Shown one piece after another: positions 42,675 to 49,526 of a stretch of 64,000 bases of DNA (its first letter is position 1; the number at the start of each line of letters is the position of its first letter). Source of the DNA: Bacteroidaceae bacterium (GTDB taxonomy: Bacteria > Bacteroidota > Bacteroidia > Bacteroidales > Bacteroidaceae). Position numbers and translations under genes: made by a program. The notes under the pieces were generated by a model that did no database searches, had not been told where the DNA came from, and was given only the letters and a program-made list of their open reading frames with translations. The stretch is taken from NCBI GenBank assembly GCA_017428785.1, contig JAFRQD010000062.1:27611-91610 (forward strand), written 5' to 3'.

Positions 42675-43682
42675 ATGAGACACATTATATATATTATAGT
42701 ATTGCTTGCAGCGGTCAGTGCCTCTGCACAGACACCGGCACGCCTTTACGTTCGCGGCTCGGCAGTGCCTGGCGGCGTGCAACAGCTGACGAAGTTCTCG
42801 ACGAATGTCAGCGGACGTTATACTTTCAAGTTCCACGGCAAGCTGCTCCCCGGCACCCTTTTTATCACGACGACTGACACACCGAGGATCACATCCTACT
42901 ACTATGCCCCAAACCTTGTGGACACCGACATCGTGACGGACAAGGCTGGCTATACTCAGAAGCGCGACAGCGTGGGAGCAGAGTGGGCGGTGCTCTTCGA
43001 GGCAGATAACTACCGCTTCACCGTCGACATCGCCAACAAGCAAGTCACTGGCGAACTCTTTACCCGATGGTACGAGGCATGGATTTGTGGCGGTTGCGTA
43101 GAGGACGAACAGGGAAAAGGCACTGACAGAGAAGGCAGTTGGCAGATTTCGGCCGGCAAGCAGATGGTGCAGGATCCGCATGACCCTAATGTCTTCGAGT
43201 GGACAGGACTGTTGGCGAACTACACATTCAACGATGAGCCTAAGCGATTCAAGATAAACGGACAGTACGGATGGAGCCCCAAAGTCCTGCATCCCTTCAC
43301 ACAAGACGCCTCAATACTGACAGCCAAGCAGGTATGGTACAACGGCTCGGAAGACTATAAGTGGGTGATAAATAAGAATGGCTATTATCGCATCAAGATA
43401 AATGTCTTTGAGGAAACCATCGAGGGCAAGTACCTGGGGACAGAGCTTCCCGACGGCATCCGCCTGACACCCGAAGCAGAGGCGGACATCAGCGTCGCAG
43501 GGCGTTCGATAACGCTTCGCTCGGAGAAAGTGATGACGGTGCGCCTCTTCTCGCTCGACGGCACCCAGCATGCCGCAGCTTCCGGTTCGGATGTCACCAT
43601 CACGGCACCCGCCGCAGGCATCTACATCCTGACGGCAACGGACGGAAAGCACGGCACAACGAGGAAGATTGTTGTGAAATGA
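42675..43682 (+). CDS. secreted protein of unknown function with sorting-type tail (SusE/SusF-like glycan-binding?)
   Basis: The 335-residue precursor has a signal peptide (MRHIIYIIVLLAAVSASAQ) and begins four bases after the GH31 stop. LYVRGSAVPGGVQQLTKF and RFKINGQYGWSPKVLHPF, with a central WYEAWICGGC segment, resemble the small beta-domains of SusE/SusF-type starch-binding proteins, but no lipobox is present. Residues ~270-335 form an Ig-like sorting domain ending AAGIYILTATDGKHGTTRK, typical of type IX secretion cargo. It may bind the glycan that the GH31 enzyme attacks; this is inferred from co-transcription only. Confidence 0.6.
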   Translation: MRHIIYIIVLLAAVSASAQTPARLYVRGSAVPGGVQQLTKFSTNVSGRYTFKFHGKLLPGTLFITTTDTPRITSYYYAPNLVDTDIVTDKAGYTQKRDSVGAEWAVLFEADNYRFTVDIANKQVTGELFTRWYEAWICGGCVEDEQGKGTDREGSWQISAGKQMVQDPHDPNVFEWTGLLANYTFNDEPKRFKINGQYGWSPKVLHPFTQDASILTAKQVWYNGSEDYKWVINKNGYYRIKINVFEETIEGKYLGTELPDGIRLTPEAEADISVAGRSITLRSEKVMTVRLFSLDGTQHAAASGSDVTITAPAAGIYILTATDGKHGTTRKIVVK

Positions 43683-43768
43683 GCCTGTTTCAACACGTTT
43701 TTCTGACAAAAAGAGCAAGTCGGGAAATAATTTTTAATTTTTAATTTTTGATTTTTAATTATTTGTCG

Positions 43769-43776
43769 TACCTTTG
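43769..43776 (+). promoter_or_regulatory. -7 promoter element for ssrA (TACCTTTG)
   Basis: TACCTTTGCAG 27 bases before the tmRNA 5' end, preceded by a TTTTTAATTTTTAATTTTTG tract. Confidence 0.7.
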
Positions 43777-43803
43777 CAGTCCATTTGAAAAGACACTCAC
43801 AAC

Positions 43804-44204
43804 GGGGCTGACTGGATTTGACAGCAGGCTGAGGTGTTGTGTAAGCACGCAGAGAGCTGGTTGTCCCTCTCTATAATCTCTGACTTCCGAAAGTTTAATT
43901 GGCGCAAACAACTACGCTCTCGCTGCCTAACCGAAGCACAGTAGGTTACTGGCCTTATCTCGGCACCAGGTGCTGAGACGAGACATCGCTCAAAAGCTGT
44001 TGTTCCGAAGCGTTTGATCAAGCGGTGCTAAAAAATCGGGAATAGTCGTGGGAGACGTCTCTATCCCGCGGCGAAACTCATAGAGACTAAGGTATCGGTT
44101 GGTGGTCCAGGTCTTGCCGGTGCACGAAAACGAAGGCTGGAATAAGCGTGTAGAAAGCACAGGACGTCCCTGTTTGGACGAGGGTTCAATCCCCTCCAGC
44201 TCCA
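43804..44204 (+). ncRNA. ssrA: transfer-messenger RNA (tmRNA)
   Basis: The 5' end GGGGCTGACTGGATTTGACA pairs through GGGGCTG with the 3' CAGCTCC. The 3' part has GGACGAGGGTTCAATCCCCTCC, the T-arm-like end. The tag frame starts at 43901 with GGC and reads GANNYALAA followed by TAA at 43928-43930, a standard Bacteroidetes tag. The 3' CCA is not encoded (CTA follows the discriminator A at 44204). It rescues stalled ribosomes and tags their products for proteolysis. A 23-base copy of its 3' end lies 153 bases further on. Confidence 0.96.
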
Positions 44205-44209
44205 CTAAC
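44187..44209 (+). repeat. direct repeat, first copy (ssrA 3' end; att-like)
   Basis: CAATCCCCTCCAGCTCCACT followed by AAC; identical to 44340-44362. Confidence 0.85.
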
Positions 44210-44339
44210 GTTTCGCCCTCCGAGGATTTCACCCTCGCGAGGGTTGACTATTGTCGAGCTAAAGCTTCTTGCGCTCTGCTTTTAGCAGATGCTCAGGCGG
44301 CAAGCCGGACTTTCGTTTCACTCAAGCGGCAAGCCGGAG

Positions 44340-44362
44340 CAATCCCCTCCAGCTCCACTAAC
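44340..44362 (+). repeat. direct repeat, second copy (orphan ssrA 3' fragment; att-like)
   Basis: This 23-base perfect copy of the ssrA 3' end lies outside the tmRNA. The 130 bases between the copies contain two GCGGCAAGCCGGA strings and no gene. Such duplications mark old integrations at ssrA. Confidence 0.8.
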
Positions 44363-44375
44363 ATTCCTTTTGTTC

Positions 44376-44403
44376 GGTCGGATTTGTAATCCGGCCGTTT
44401 TTT
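44376..44403 (+). terminator. terminator downstream of ssrA
   Basis: GGTCGGATTTGTAATCCGGCC stem followed by GTTTTTTAT; it lies just after the second direct repeat. Confidence 0.75.
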
Positions 44404-44575
44404 ATGATGGGATTTGTAATCCCTCTATTCCCCTTTTCTCGCAGGACAAAGGGCAATACAAAATGTCATCGGATTGCTCATCCGTCAGGATGCAGACATT
44501 CCCGCTATTTGCCGTTTTGTCGCCATTTTGCCCGATTTGCTTTCTTTTTGCTATTATTGCACACATCGTAAGGTG

Positions 44576-44957
44576 CCGGAAAACGGGACGAGACATGCCT
44601 CGTTTGCCAACGCCGCCTGCGGAAATTGCCAACGCCGCCTGCGGAAATGGCCAACGCCGCACGCGATGTTTGCAATCGCCGCACGCTGCGTTTGAAATTA
44701 CCCCCTGCAGCGTTTGTGGAATTCTCACGCCAAAAAGTGTGCAAAAACAGCCGAAAACTACATGTTTTGCAAGGTGCGCTTTGCAAAACGGCACTTTGGA
44801 ATGAATGATGCACGATGAAGCGTGAAAAATTGCCGCTTGTGTTTCAGGCAGTTACGTAATTTTCGCTTTTTAAGCGCTTCTTTTTGAAAAAGGGTACAAA
44901 AGTGCCGGCGAGAGCATTTTAAGCGATTCTCGCGAGTCTGTGAAAAATGCGGGTGTA
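44576..44957. repeat. composite intergenic element, copy A (contains hairpin array copy 4)
   Basis: The order here is CCGGAAAACGGGACGAGACA, CGTTTGCCAACGCCGCCTGC units (GC-rich hairpins, about 44607-44712), a GTGTGCAAAAACAG region, a TTGCAAAACGGCACTTTGGA region, and a 70-base block at 44867-44938 (TTTTAAGCGCTTCTTTTTGA ... AGCGATTCTCGCGAGTC). The same order occurs at 54935-55305. It accounts for most of the gene-free interval 44405-45134. Open frames here are translations of the repeats. Confidence 0.8.
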
Positions 44958-45089
44958 AGCAGAACGGGCTTTTTTGTGACATTTTGTAAAATTGAGCAGG
45001 GCGGCTCGTCATGGCTGGTTTCCGATCCGACATCGTAGAATATGTTGCACTTTTTTCGCCTTTTCCTTGCTTCGTGGCACAAAAAAACT

Positions 45090-45097
45090 TAACTTTG
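45090..45097 (+). promoter_or_regulatory. -7 promoter element for the serine hydrolase gene (TAACTTTG)
   Basis: TAACTTTGCGC 38 bases before ATG 45135. Confidence 0.65.
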
Positions 45098-45134
45098 CGC
45101 TTGAATAGTGGTAAATTCCAATACATTATTTATT

Positions 45135-46352
45135 ATGAAGAAACTGTTTTTCCTAATGCTGGTCATGTTTTGCGTGAGTGCAAGCGGCCAGAAGAAAGTC
45201 ATCGATTCGAAAACGAATTTTGCGCGCGAGGCGTTGCAACCTTACCTTGATAGCGGCGAGTTGCCTGGCGCAATCAGTATTTTCTATAACAACGGTGTGC
45301 AGGAGACGTGTTGCATCGGCTACGCGAATGTGGAGACGAAGCGCCCCATCAAGCTCGACAATGTGTTCATGCAATGCTCTCAGACAAAGGGTTTCTGCGG
45401 TGTGACCATCGCCAAACTGGTGGAGGAAGGCAAGCTCTCGCTCGACGACCCCGTGTCGAAGTATCTGCCTGAGTTCAACGAACTTTGGGTGCAGGACAGC
45501 AATAAGGACGGCATCAAGACGCTCCACAAGGCGAAGAACGTGCTGACGGTTCGCATGGTCCTCAACCACACCGGCGGTTTCCCCTTCGAGTGCAGTGCGA
45601 AGCGGAGCGACGTGCGTGGCGGCGGCTGGTCGGGCGGCGCTCCTCTCCGACAGGTGGCATCCATCGCGGCAGGTTCGCCCATCTCGTTCGAGCCAGGTAC
45701 GAAGGACCAGTACTCCAACACGGGTATCGACATCGGCGCCGCTATCGTGGAGGTTGTGACGGGCATGAAGTGGGAGAACTACCTGAAGAAAGAGGTGCTC
45801 GACCCGCTCGGGATGAAGAGCACTTGGTTCTGGCCGACCGACAAGCAACTGAAGACTCAGATTGAGATGTACGACGTGAAGGCAGGCCAAAAGGCAGTCT
45901 ATCGCCTCGAGAACGGCTGGGAACAGCGTCCGTACAACGACGGCCACGTCTTCGCTTCGGCAGGCGCAGGCCTCTGGACAACGGCAAACGACCAGCTGAA
46001 GTTCTATAAGATGCTGATGAACCTTGGCGTGGGCGACAACGGCGTCCGCATCCTCAAGGAAGAGACCGTGAAGTCTATCCTCGCCGTCACCACGAGGCCC
46101 GACAACCTCGGCGGCTATTCGCTGGGCCTCAATGCTCCGAAGAAGGACGGCGAGAACGAGTGGTTCGGCCACGGCGGCGCTTGGGGAACCAACTGCATGG
46201 TGAACTGGCACAAGAAGCAGCTCAAGCTGTGGGTTGTGCAGGTCAATGGAGGCCAGCCCTGGAGCGGCGCCATGAACGAGGCTGCCAACAAGTTCTTCTC
46301 CCAGACCATAGACACATCCGGCATCGACGCATACACCGGAAGGACGAAGTAA
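45135..46352 (+). CDS. secreted serine hydrolase, beta-lactamase (class C/esterase) family
   Basis: ATG 45135 (MKKLFFLMLVMFCVSASGQK) gives a signal peptide and 405 residues; the upstream ATG overlaps the promoter-to-leader region. The three active-site elements of the serine beta-lactamase fold are present: S-Q-T-K in FMQCSQTKGFCG (about residue 82), Y-S-N in DQYSNTGIDIG (about 195), and H-G-G in WFGHGGAWGTN replacing K-T-G. This pattern fits esterase or D-aminopeptidase-like members more than true beta-lactamases. Substrate unknown. It lies upstream of the SpoU gene without an evident terminator; a CCTCTCCC/GGAGGAGA repeat fills the spacer. Confidence 0.83.
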   Translation: MKKLFFLMLVMFCVSASGQKKVIDSKTNFAREALQPYLDSGELPGAISIFYNNGVQETCCIGYANVETKRPIKLDNVFMQCSQTKGFCGVTIAKLVEEGKLSLDDPVSKYLPEFNELWVQDSNKDGIKTLHKAKNVLTVRMVLNHTGGFPFECSAKRSDVRGGGWSGGAPLRQVASIAAGSPISFEPGTKDQYSNTGIDIGAAIVEVVTGMKWENYLKKEVLDPLGMKSTWFWPTDKQLKTQIEMYDVKAGQKAVYRLENGWEQRPYNDGHVFASAGAGLWTTANDQLKFYKMLMNLGVGDNGVRILKEETVKSILAVTTRPDNLGGYSLGLNAPKKDGENEWFGHGGAWGTNCMVNWHKKQLKLWVVQVNGGQPWSGAMNEAANKFFSQTIDTSGIDAYTGRTK

Positions 46353-46448
46353 AGCCCCCTCTCCCGACCTCTCCCCCGAGGAGGAGATGAGAAAGGCAAT
46401 GGTCAATGTTGACTTCGTCGAGCTTAAGCTTCAATAGTTTAGTGATTA

Positions 46449-47342
46449 ATGATAACGAGTACGCAGAATCCGCGCATCAAGCACCTGTTGCTGCTTCAGC
46501 AGAAGTCGGCGCAGAGAAGAGCCGACGGCCTGTTCGTCGTGGAAGGCCGCCGCGAGGTGGAACATTGTCTGGCGGCAGGTTTCCGGCTTCGCACGGTGTT
46601 TGTCTGTGAGGCGATAAGCCCCCCTCCAAACCTCCCCCAGCAGCCTCCCCTGTCCCCTCCAAAGGAGGGGGGAACCGTCGCGGCAAGTCACCCCTCCTTT
46701 GGAGGGTTTGGGGATGGCTCTTTCTCTCCTCCTTTGGAGGGGACGGGGGAGGCTGTCGAGGTCGTCGCCGTCAGCCCCAATGTCTATGAGCGCATCGCCT
46801 ATCGAGGCGGGACAGAGGGCATTGTGGCTGTCGTAGAGGCCAGACAGACTGCCCTCAGCGAGCTGAAGCTCTCGCCGTCGCCGCTCATAGTGGTTCTCGA
46901 AAGCGTGGAAAAGCCCGGCAACCTCGGGGCTGTCCTTCGCAGCGCCGATGCTGCAGGAGCCGATGCAGTTGTGGTTTGCGACCCCCTCACCGACCTCTAC
47001 AACCCCAACCTCATCCGTTCGGCAGTCGGTGCGCTGTTCACGGTTCCCTGCGTTGCCTGCAGTACCGAGGACTGCATAGCATTCTTCAAGGAAAGGGGCA
47101 TACAGATACTTACCGCCCAACTGCAGGATTCAAGGCTCTACTACGACACGCCGATGACTGGCCCGACAGCCATTGTGATGGGGACTGAGGCGACGGGATT
47201 GACCGAACAATGGCGCAAAGCCGCCGACGCCCACATCCGCATTCCCATGCTCGGCCGTTTGGACTCGCTGAACGTCTCAGTCAGTGCCGCCATACTCCTC
47301 TTTGAGGCTGTCCGGCAACGGCAAACGGGATTTAAGGCATAA
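46449..47342 (+). CDS. SpoU/TrmH-family RNA 2'-O-methyltransferase with a repeat-derived insertion
   Basis: The 297-residue SPOUT enzyme begins ITSTQNPRIKHLLLLQQKSA with an RRADGLFVVEGRREVEHCL substrate-binding domain. The knotted methyltransferase domain carries VVLESVEKPGNLGAVLRSAD, IVMGTEATGL and RIPMLGRLDSLNVSVSAAIL. It should methylate a ribose in rRNA or tRNA using S-adenosylmethionine. Residues ~56-102 (SPPPNLPQQPPLSPPKEGG ... SPPLEGTGEA) are the in-frame translation of tandem CCCCTCCTTTGGAGGGG-type palindromes lying between the two domains, so the protein is about 45 residues longer than expected. The catalytic core is untouched. Confidence 0.88.
   Translation: MITSTQNPRIKHLLLLQQKSAQRRADGLFVVEGRREVEHCLAAGFRLRTVFVCEAISPPPNLPQQPPLSPPKEGGTVAASHPSFGGFGDGSFSPPLEGTGEAVEVVAVSPNVYERIAYRGGTEGIVAVVEARQTALSELKLSPSPLIVVLESVEKPGNLGAVLRSADAAGADAVVVCDPLTDLYNPNLIRSAVGALFTVPCVACSTEDCIAFFKERGIQILTAQLQDSRLYYDTPMTGPTAIVMGTEATGLTEQWRKAADAHIRIPMLGRLDSLNVSVSAAILLFEAVRQRQTGFKA
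46614..46755. repeat. palindromic repeats inside the SpoU methyltransferase gene
   Basis: CCCCTCCAAAGGAGGGG, CCCCTCCTTTGGAGGG and CTCCTCCTTTGGAGGGG lie within the coding frame between the substrate-binding and SPOUT domains. They resemble the GGGGAGGGG family in nearby spacers and encode Pro/Gly/Ser-rich residues. Confidence 0.85.
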
Positions 47343-47381
47343 TATTTGCCTTCAAATGCTTTGGGTTTATATAATTTTATG

Positions 47382-47389
47382 TATCTTTG
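47382..47389 (+). promoter_or_regulatory. -7 promoter element for the calpain-like protease gene (TATCTTTG)
   Basis: TATCTTTGTGCGG 38 bases before ATG 47427, with TTTG about 20 bases further upstream at the -33 position. Confidence 0.7.
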
Positions 47390-47426
47390 TGCGGAATATC
47401 AGCTAAAGGATAACTTAAACTTACAC

Positions 47427-49025
47427 ATGATGAAAGCAAAACGACTACTCAGCGCAGCATTTCTGATGCTGGCCTTCTGTGCAATTGCAACGGCGCAGAG
47501 GCGAATGGACATCGTGCTCAAGGACAGGACAATAACCTCCATCAACCTTGACGACATCAATTACATGGAGATAGCGGAGAGGCCAGGTGATAACGAGATA
47601 GACGGCATCTGGTATCTCGGCTGGAAGGTCACCAGCACTTCCACTACGAACAACAAAGGTGTGGAGGTTCTGATCTTCACTGCCAGCAGGATGAAATGGC
47701 TTACGAGCTCTTCGGAAACGGTCTACAACCTTACTTATGACGAGACGAGCCCCCTGTCGGGTTCTCTTATCACCGCAGTCGATAATGCCAGTGGCCTGCA
47801 AAGGAAGTATAAGATCTTTGCTAACGACGGTGAGGTGCTTGTGCTTTTATATAACACTACGAAGTACTATTTCTATAAGTCGCGTCAGGCGGCTATTGAT
47901 GCCTGGAAGCCCGAAAACGGTAATTACCTCACCCGTCAGCAGTATGCCACTAAGGAGGCTGTGTGGAATAGCAACATCAAGGGAGGCAATTCCCACTCCG
48001 ACAGCACTCCCATGGGCAAGCACTTCGAGAGATTCCGTGCCGCCACAGCCGACGACATTGCGTGGCTTGCCGATCCCAAAAACCAGCCGGACACAGCTTT
48101 TCATGGGATACATGGCAAGAAGTTCTTGACGAAGACCATTACCCTCTATCCGATGAGCAGCCAAACGCCTGTGCCTGCCGATGTCAACCAGCATGGCATC
48201 GGAGACTGCTGCATGTGCGCCGTCTTTGCTTCCTTCGCCTATATCTATCCCGCCTGGATTAAGTCCATCATCGAGAAGAACGGCAACAACTATACCGTAC
48301 ACATGTTCGATCCGAAGGGCAACCCGGTTGATGTCGTCGTGGACAACAAGATAATCTGTAACGAAGACGGCGGTGTCTATCAGGTTAGCGGCAAGAACGG
48401 CAAGTACAACTGGGCAACCATTATGGAGAAGGCGCTCATGAAATGGGAAAGCTGCTTCAGATGCAACGGGATTGGCGGCATCGGCACAGAGCATGCGGCT
48501 CCTCCCTTTACGGGCAATGGCGACAGCTATAGCTTCGACTGGGGCGACAGGCTCTACAATGCCGAGTATAAGATGATTGTGGACTATGCCCTGAGCAACG
48601 GCATGATCAGCGTCGGCGGTTTCCACGAGAGTGGTGTCCTCATGGGCCAACTGGAGAGTGTCACGGGACATGCCTTCACGGTGATGTATGCCGACGAGGG
48701 TGCCGACTACTTGTTTGTGATGCGCAATCCCTGGGGCAACGAACCGAGTGGCTCCACCGCCTCCAACAGGACCGACGGCAAGCTCAAGATACCCAACGAG
48801 CATGAGAAGCTGCGTCTCGTCGACTTCCGTCTTGTCTATCCCGGAGCGCAGATGGCTGAGTACAAGAAAGAGAATCTGGGAGGCTACACGCCGCCGCGCT
48901 TCAATGCGAAGTACGAAGACATGAATCCTTCGGATGAGATGCTGCGCATGTACAATGTGAAGAACTATGTTCCCGTCTTCCCGATAGAAGAGGAGGAGCA
49001 TGAACTGGTAACGCCCATGAAGTAG
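47427..49025 (+). CDS. secreted calpain-like (family C2) cysteine protease
   Basis: I take ATG 47427 (MMKAKRLLSAAFLMLAFCAI; ATG 47430 is equally good), giving 532 residues with a signal peptide ending near IATAQ. The upstream frame precedes the promoter. The calpain triad is visible: catalytic Cys in QHGIGDCCMCAVFASFAY (about residue 253), His in VTGHAFTVMYAD (about 411), and Asn in FVMRNPWGNEPSG (about 432). These match Q-x-L-G-D-C, G-H-A-Y and R-N-P-W-G of animal and bacterial calpains. The N-terminal ~200 residues are a small secreted-protein domain (MDIVLKDRTITSINLDDINY). No calcium-binding EF-hand is evident. Followed by a terminator. Confidence 0.82.
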   Translation: MMKAKRLLSAAFLMLAFCAIATAQRRMDIVLKDRTITSINLDDINYMEIAERPGDNEIDGIWYLGWKVTSTSTTNNKGVEVLIFTASRMKWLTSSSETVYNLTYDETSPLSGSLITAVDNASGLQRKYKIFANDGEVLVLLYNTTKYYFYKSRQAAIDAWKPENGNYLTRQQYATKEAVWNSNIKGGNSHSDSTPMGKHFERFRAATADDIAWLADPKNQPDTAFHGIHGKKFLTKTITLYPMSSQTPVPADVNQHGIGDCCMCAVFASFAYIYPAWIKSIIEKNGNNYTVHMFDPKGNPVDVVVDNKIICNEDGGVYQVSGKNGKYNWATIMEKALMKWESCFRCNGIGGIGTEHAAPPFTGNGDSYSFDWGDRLYNAEYKMIVDYALSNGMISVGGFHESGVLMGQLESVTGHAFTVMYADEGADYLFVMRNPWGNEPSGSTASNRTDGKLKIPNEHEKLRLVDFRLVYPGAQMAEYKKENLGGYTPPRFNAKYEDMNPSDEMLRMYNVKNYVPVFPIEEEEHELVTPMK

Positions 49026-49054
49026 AGGACGGAATCTTTTCACTCAGATAGCAA

Positions 49055-49100
49055 AGTCCCCTGTCGGCAGGCCTCAAACGCCCGTCGACAGGGGATTTTC
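49055..49100 (+). terminator. terminator after the calpain-like gene
   Basis: AGTCCCCTGTCG ... CGACAGGGGATTTTCTTTC stem with T-rich end. Confidence 0.8.
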
Positions 49101-49120
49101 TTTCTTCGCGCGGAGGCCCT

Positions 49121-49210
49121 GAAATCCCCGGCTGCGGCGTTGGCAATCCCCGGCTGCGGCGATGGCAATCCCCGCGTGCGGCGTTGGGCATCGCCGCAGC
49201 CGGCGTTTTC
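49121..49210. repeat. GC-rich hairpin array, copy 5
   Basis: Four units, CCCGGCTGCGGCG to CGCCGCAGCCGGCGTTTTC, with linkers TTGGCAATCCC and ATGGCAATCCC. It lies beyond the calpain gene terminator. With the terminator and the candidate small RNA it fills the gene-free interval 49026-49526. Confidence 0.85.
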
Positions 49211-49248
49211 AATGCCCCTTCAGGGCGTATTTTTCTTCGGAAAATGAC

Positions 49249-49379
49249 AAAAAAAAGAAGCGGTCCTCACGGATTGCTTCTCCAAAAACTAAAACTAACA
49301 ACTATTATTAACCTTCAAACAAATCTTTCTTACCTAAAACTATTGAATTAGCATGTTTATGTGCTTTGTTTTTCTTTTC
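49249..49379 (-). ncRNA. candidate small RNA of ~130 nt
   Basis: A minus-strand -7 element TACCTTTG at 49386-49393 is followed by about 100 A/T-rich bases without a usable frame (only MLIQ-stop). The stretch ends in an intrinsic terminator: GAAGC, loop containing TCCGTGAGGA, GCTTC, then eight T residues (49249-49280 read on the minus strand). Promoter plus terminator with no gene between indicates a free-standing transcript. I cannot assign it to a known RNA family. Confidence 0.5.
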
Positions 49380-49385
49380 GCACTG

Positions 49386-49393
49386 CAAAGGTA
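49386..49393 (-). promoter_or_regulatory. -7 promoter element (TACCTTTG) of the candidate small RNA
   Basis: Minus-strand TACCTTTGCAG that faces away from the PBP1A gene end and toward the terminator at 49249; no coding region follows. Confidence 0.55.
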
Positions 49394-49526
49394 CGGCAGA
49401 AATTTCATTCTGCAAGGAAAAAGGAAGAAAAAAGCACAGGAATACCAGTTTTGTTGATTTATATCAAGACATTTGCATTTTCTTGATGCAAAACAACACT
49501 ATTTTTGCCGAAAAAAGGTGATTTGG

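Noticed and set aside
44205-44339. A residual integrase or cargo gene between the ssrA direct repeats
   Set aside because: Only about 130 bases, with no meaningful frame; recorded as a possible scar only.
44289-44804. Open frames in the ssrA-to-hydrolase spacer (171 and 130 codons on opposite strands)
   Set aside because: Their proteins are translations of the GC-rich hairpin units (PRLPTPPAEIANAACG-like) and have no start signals.
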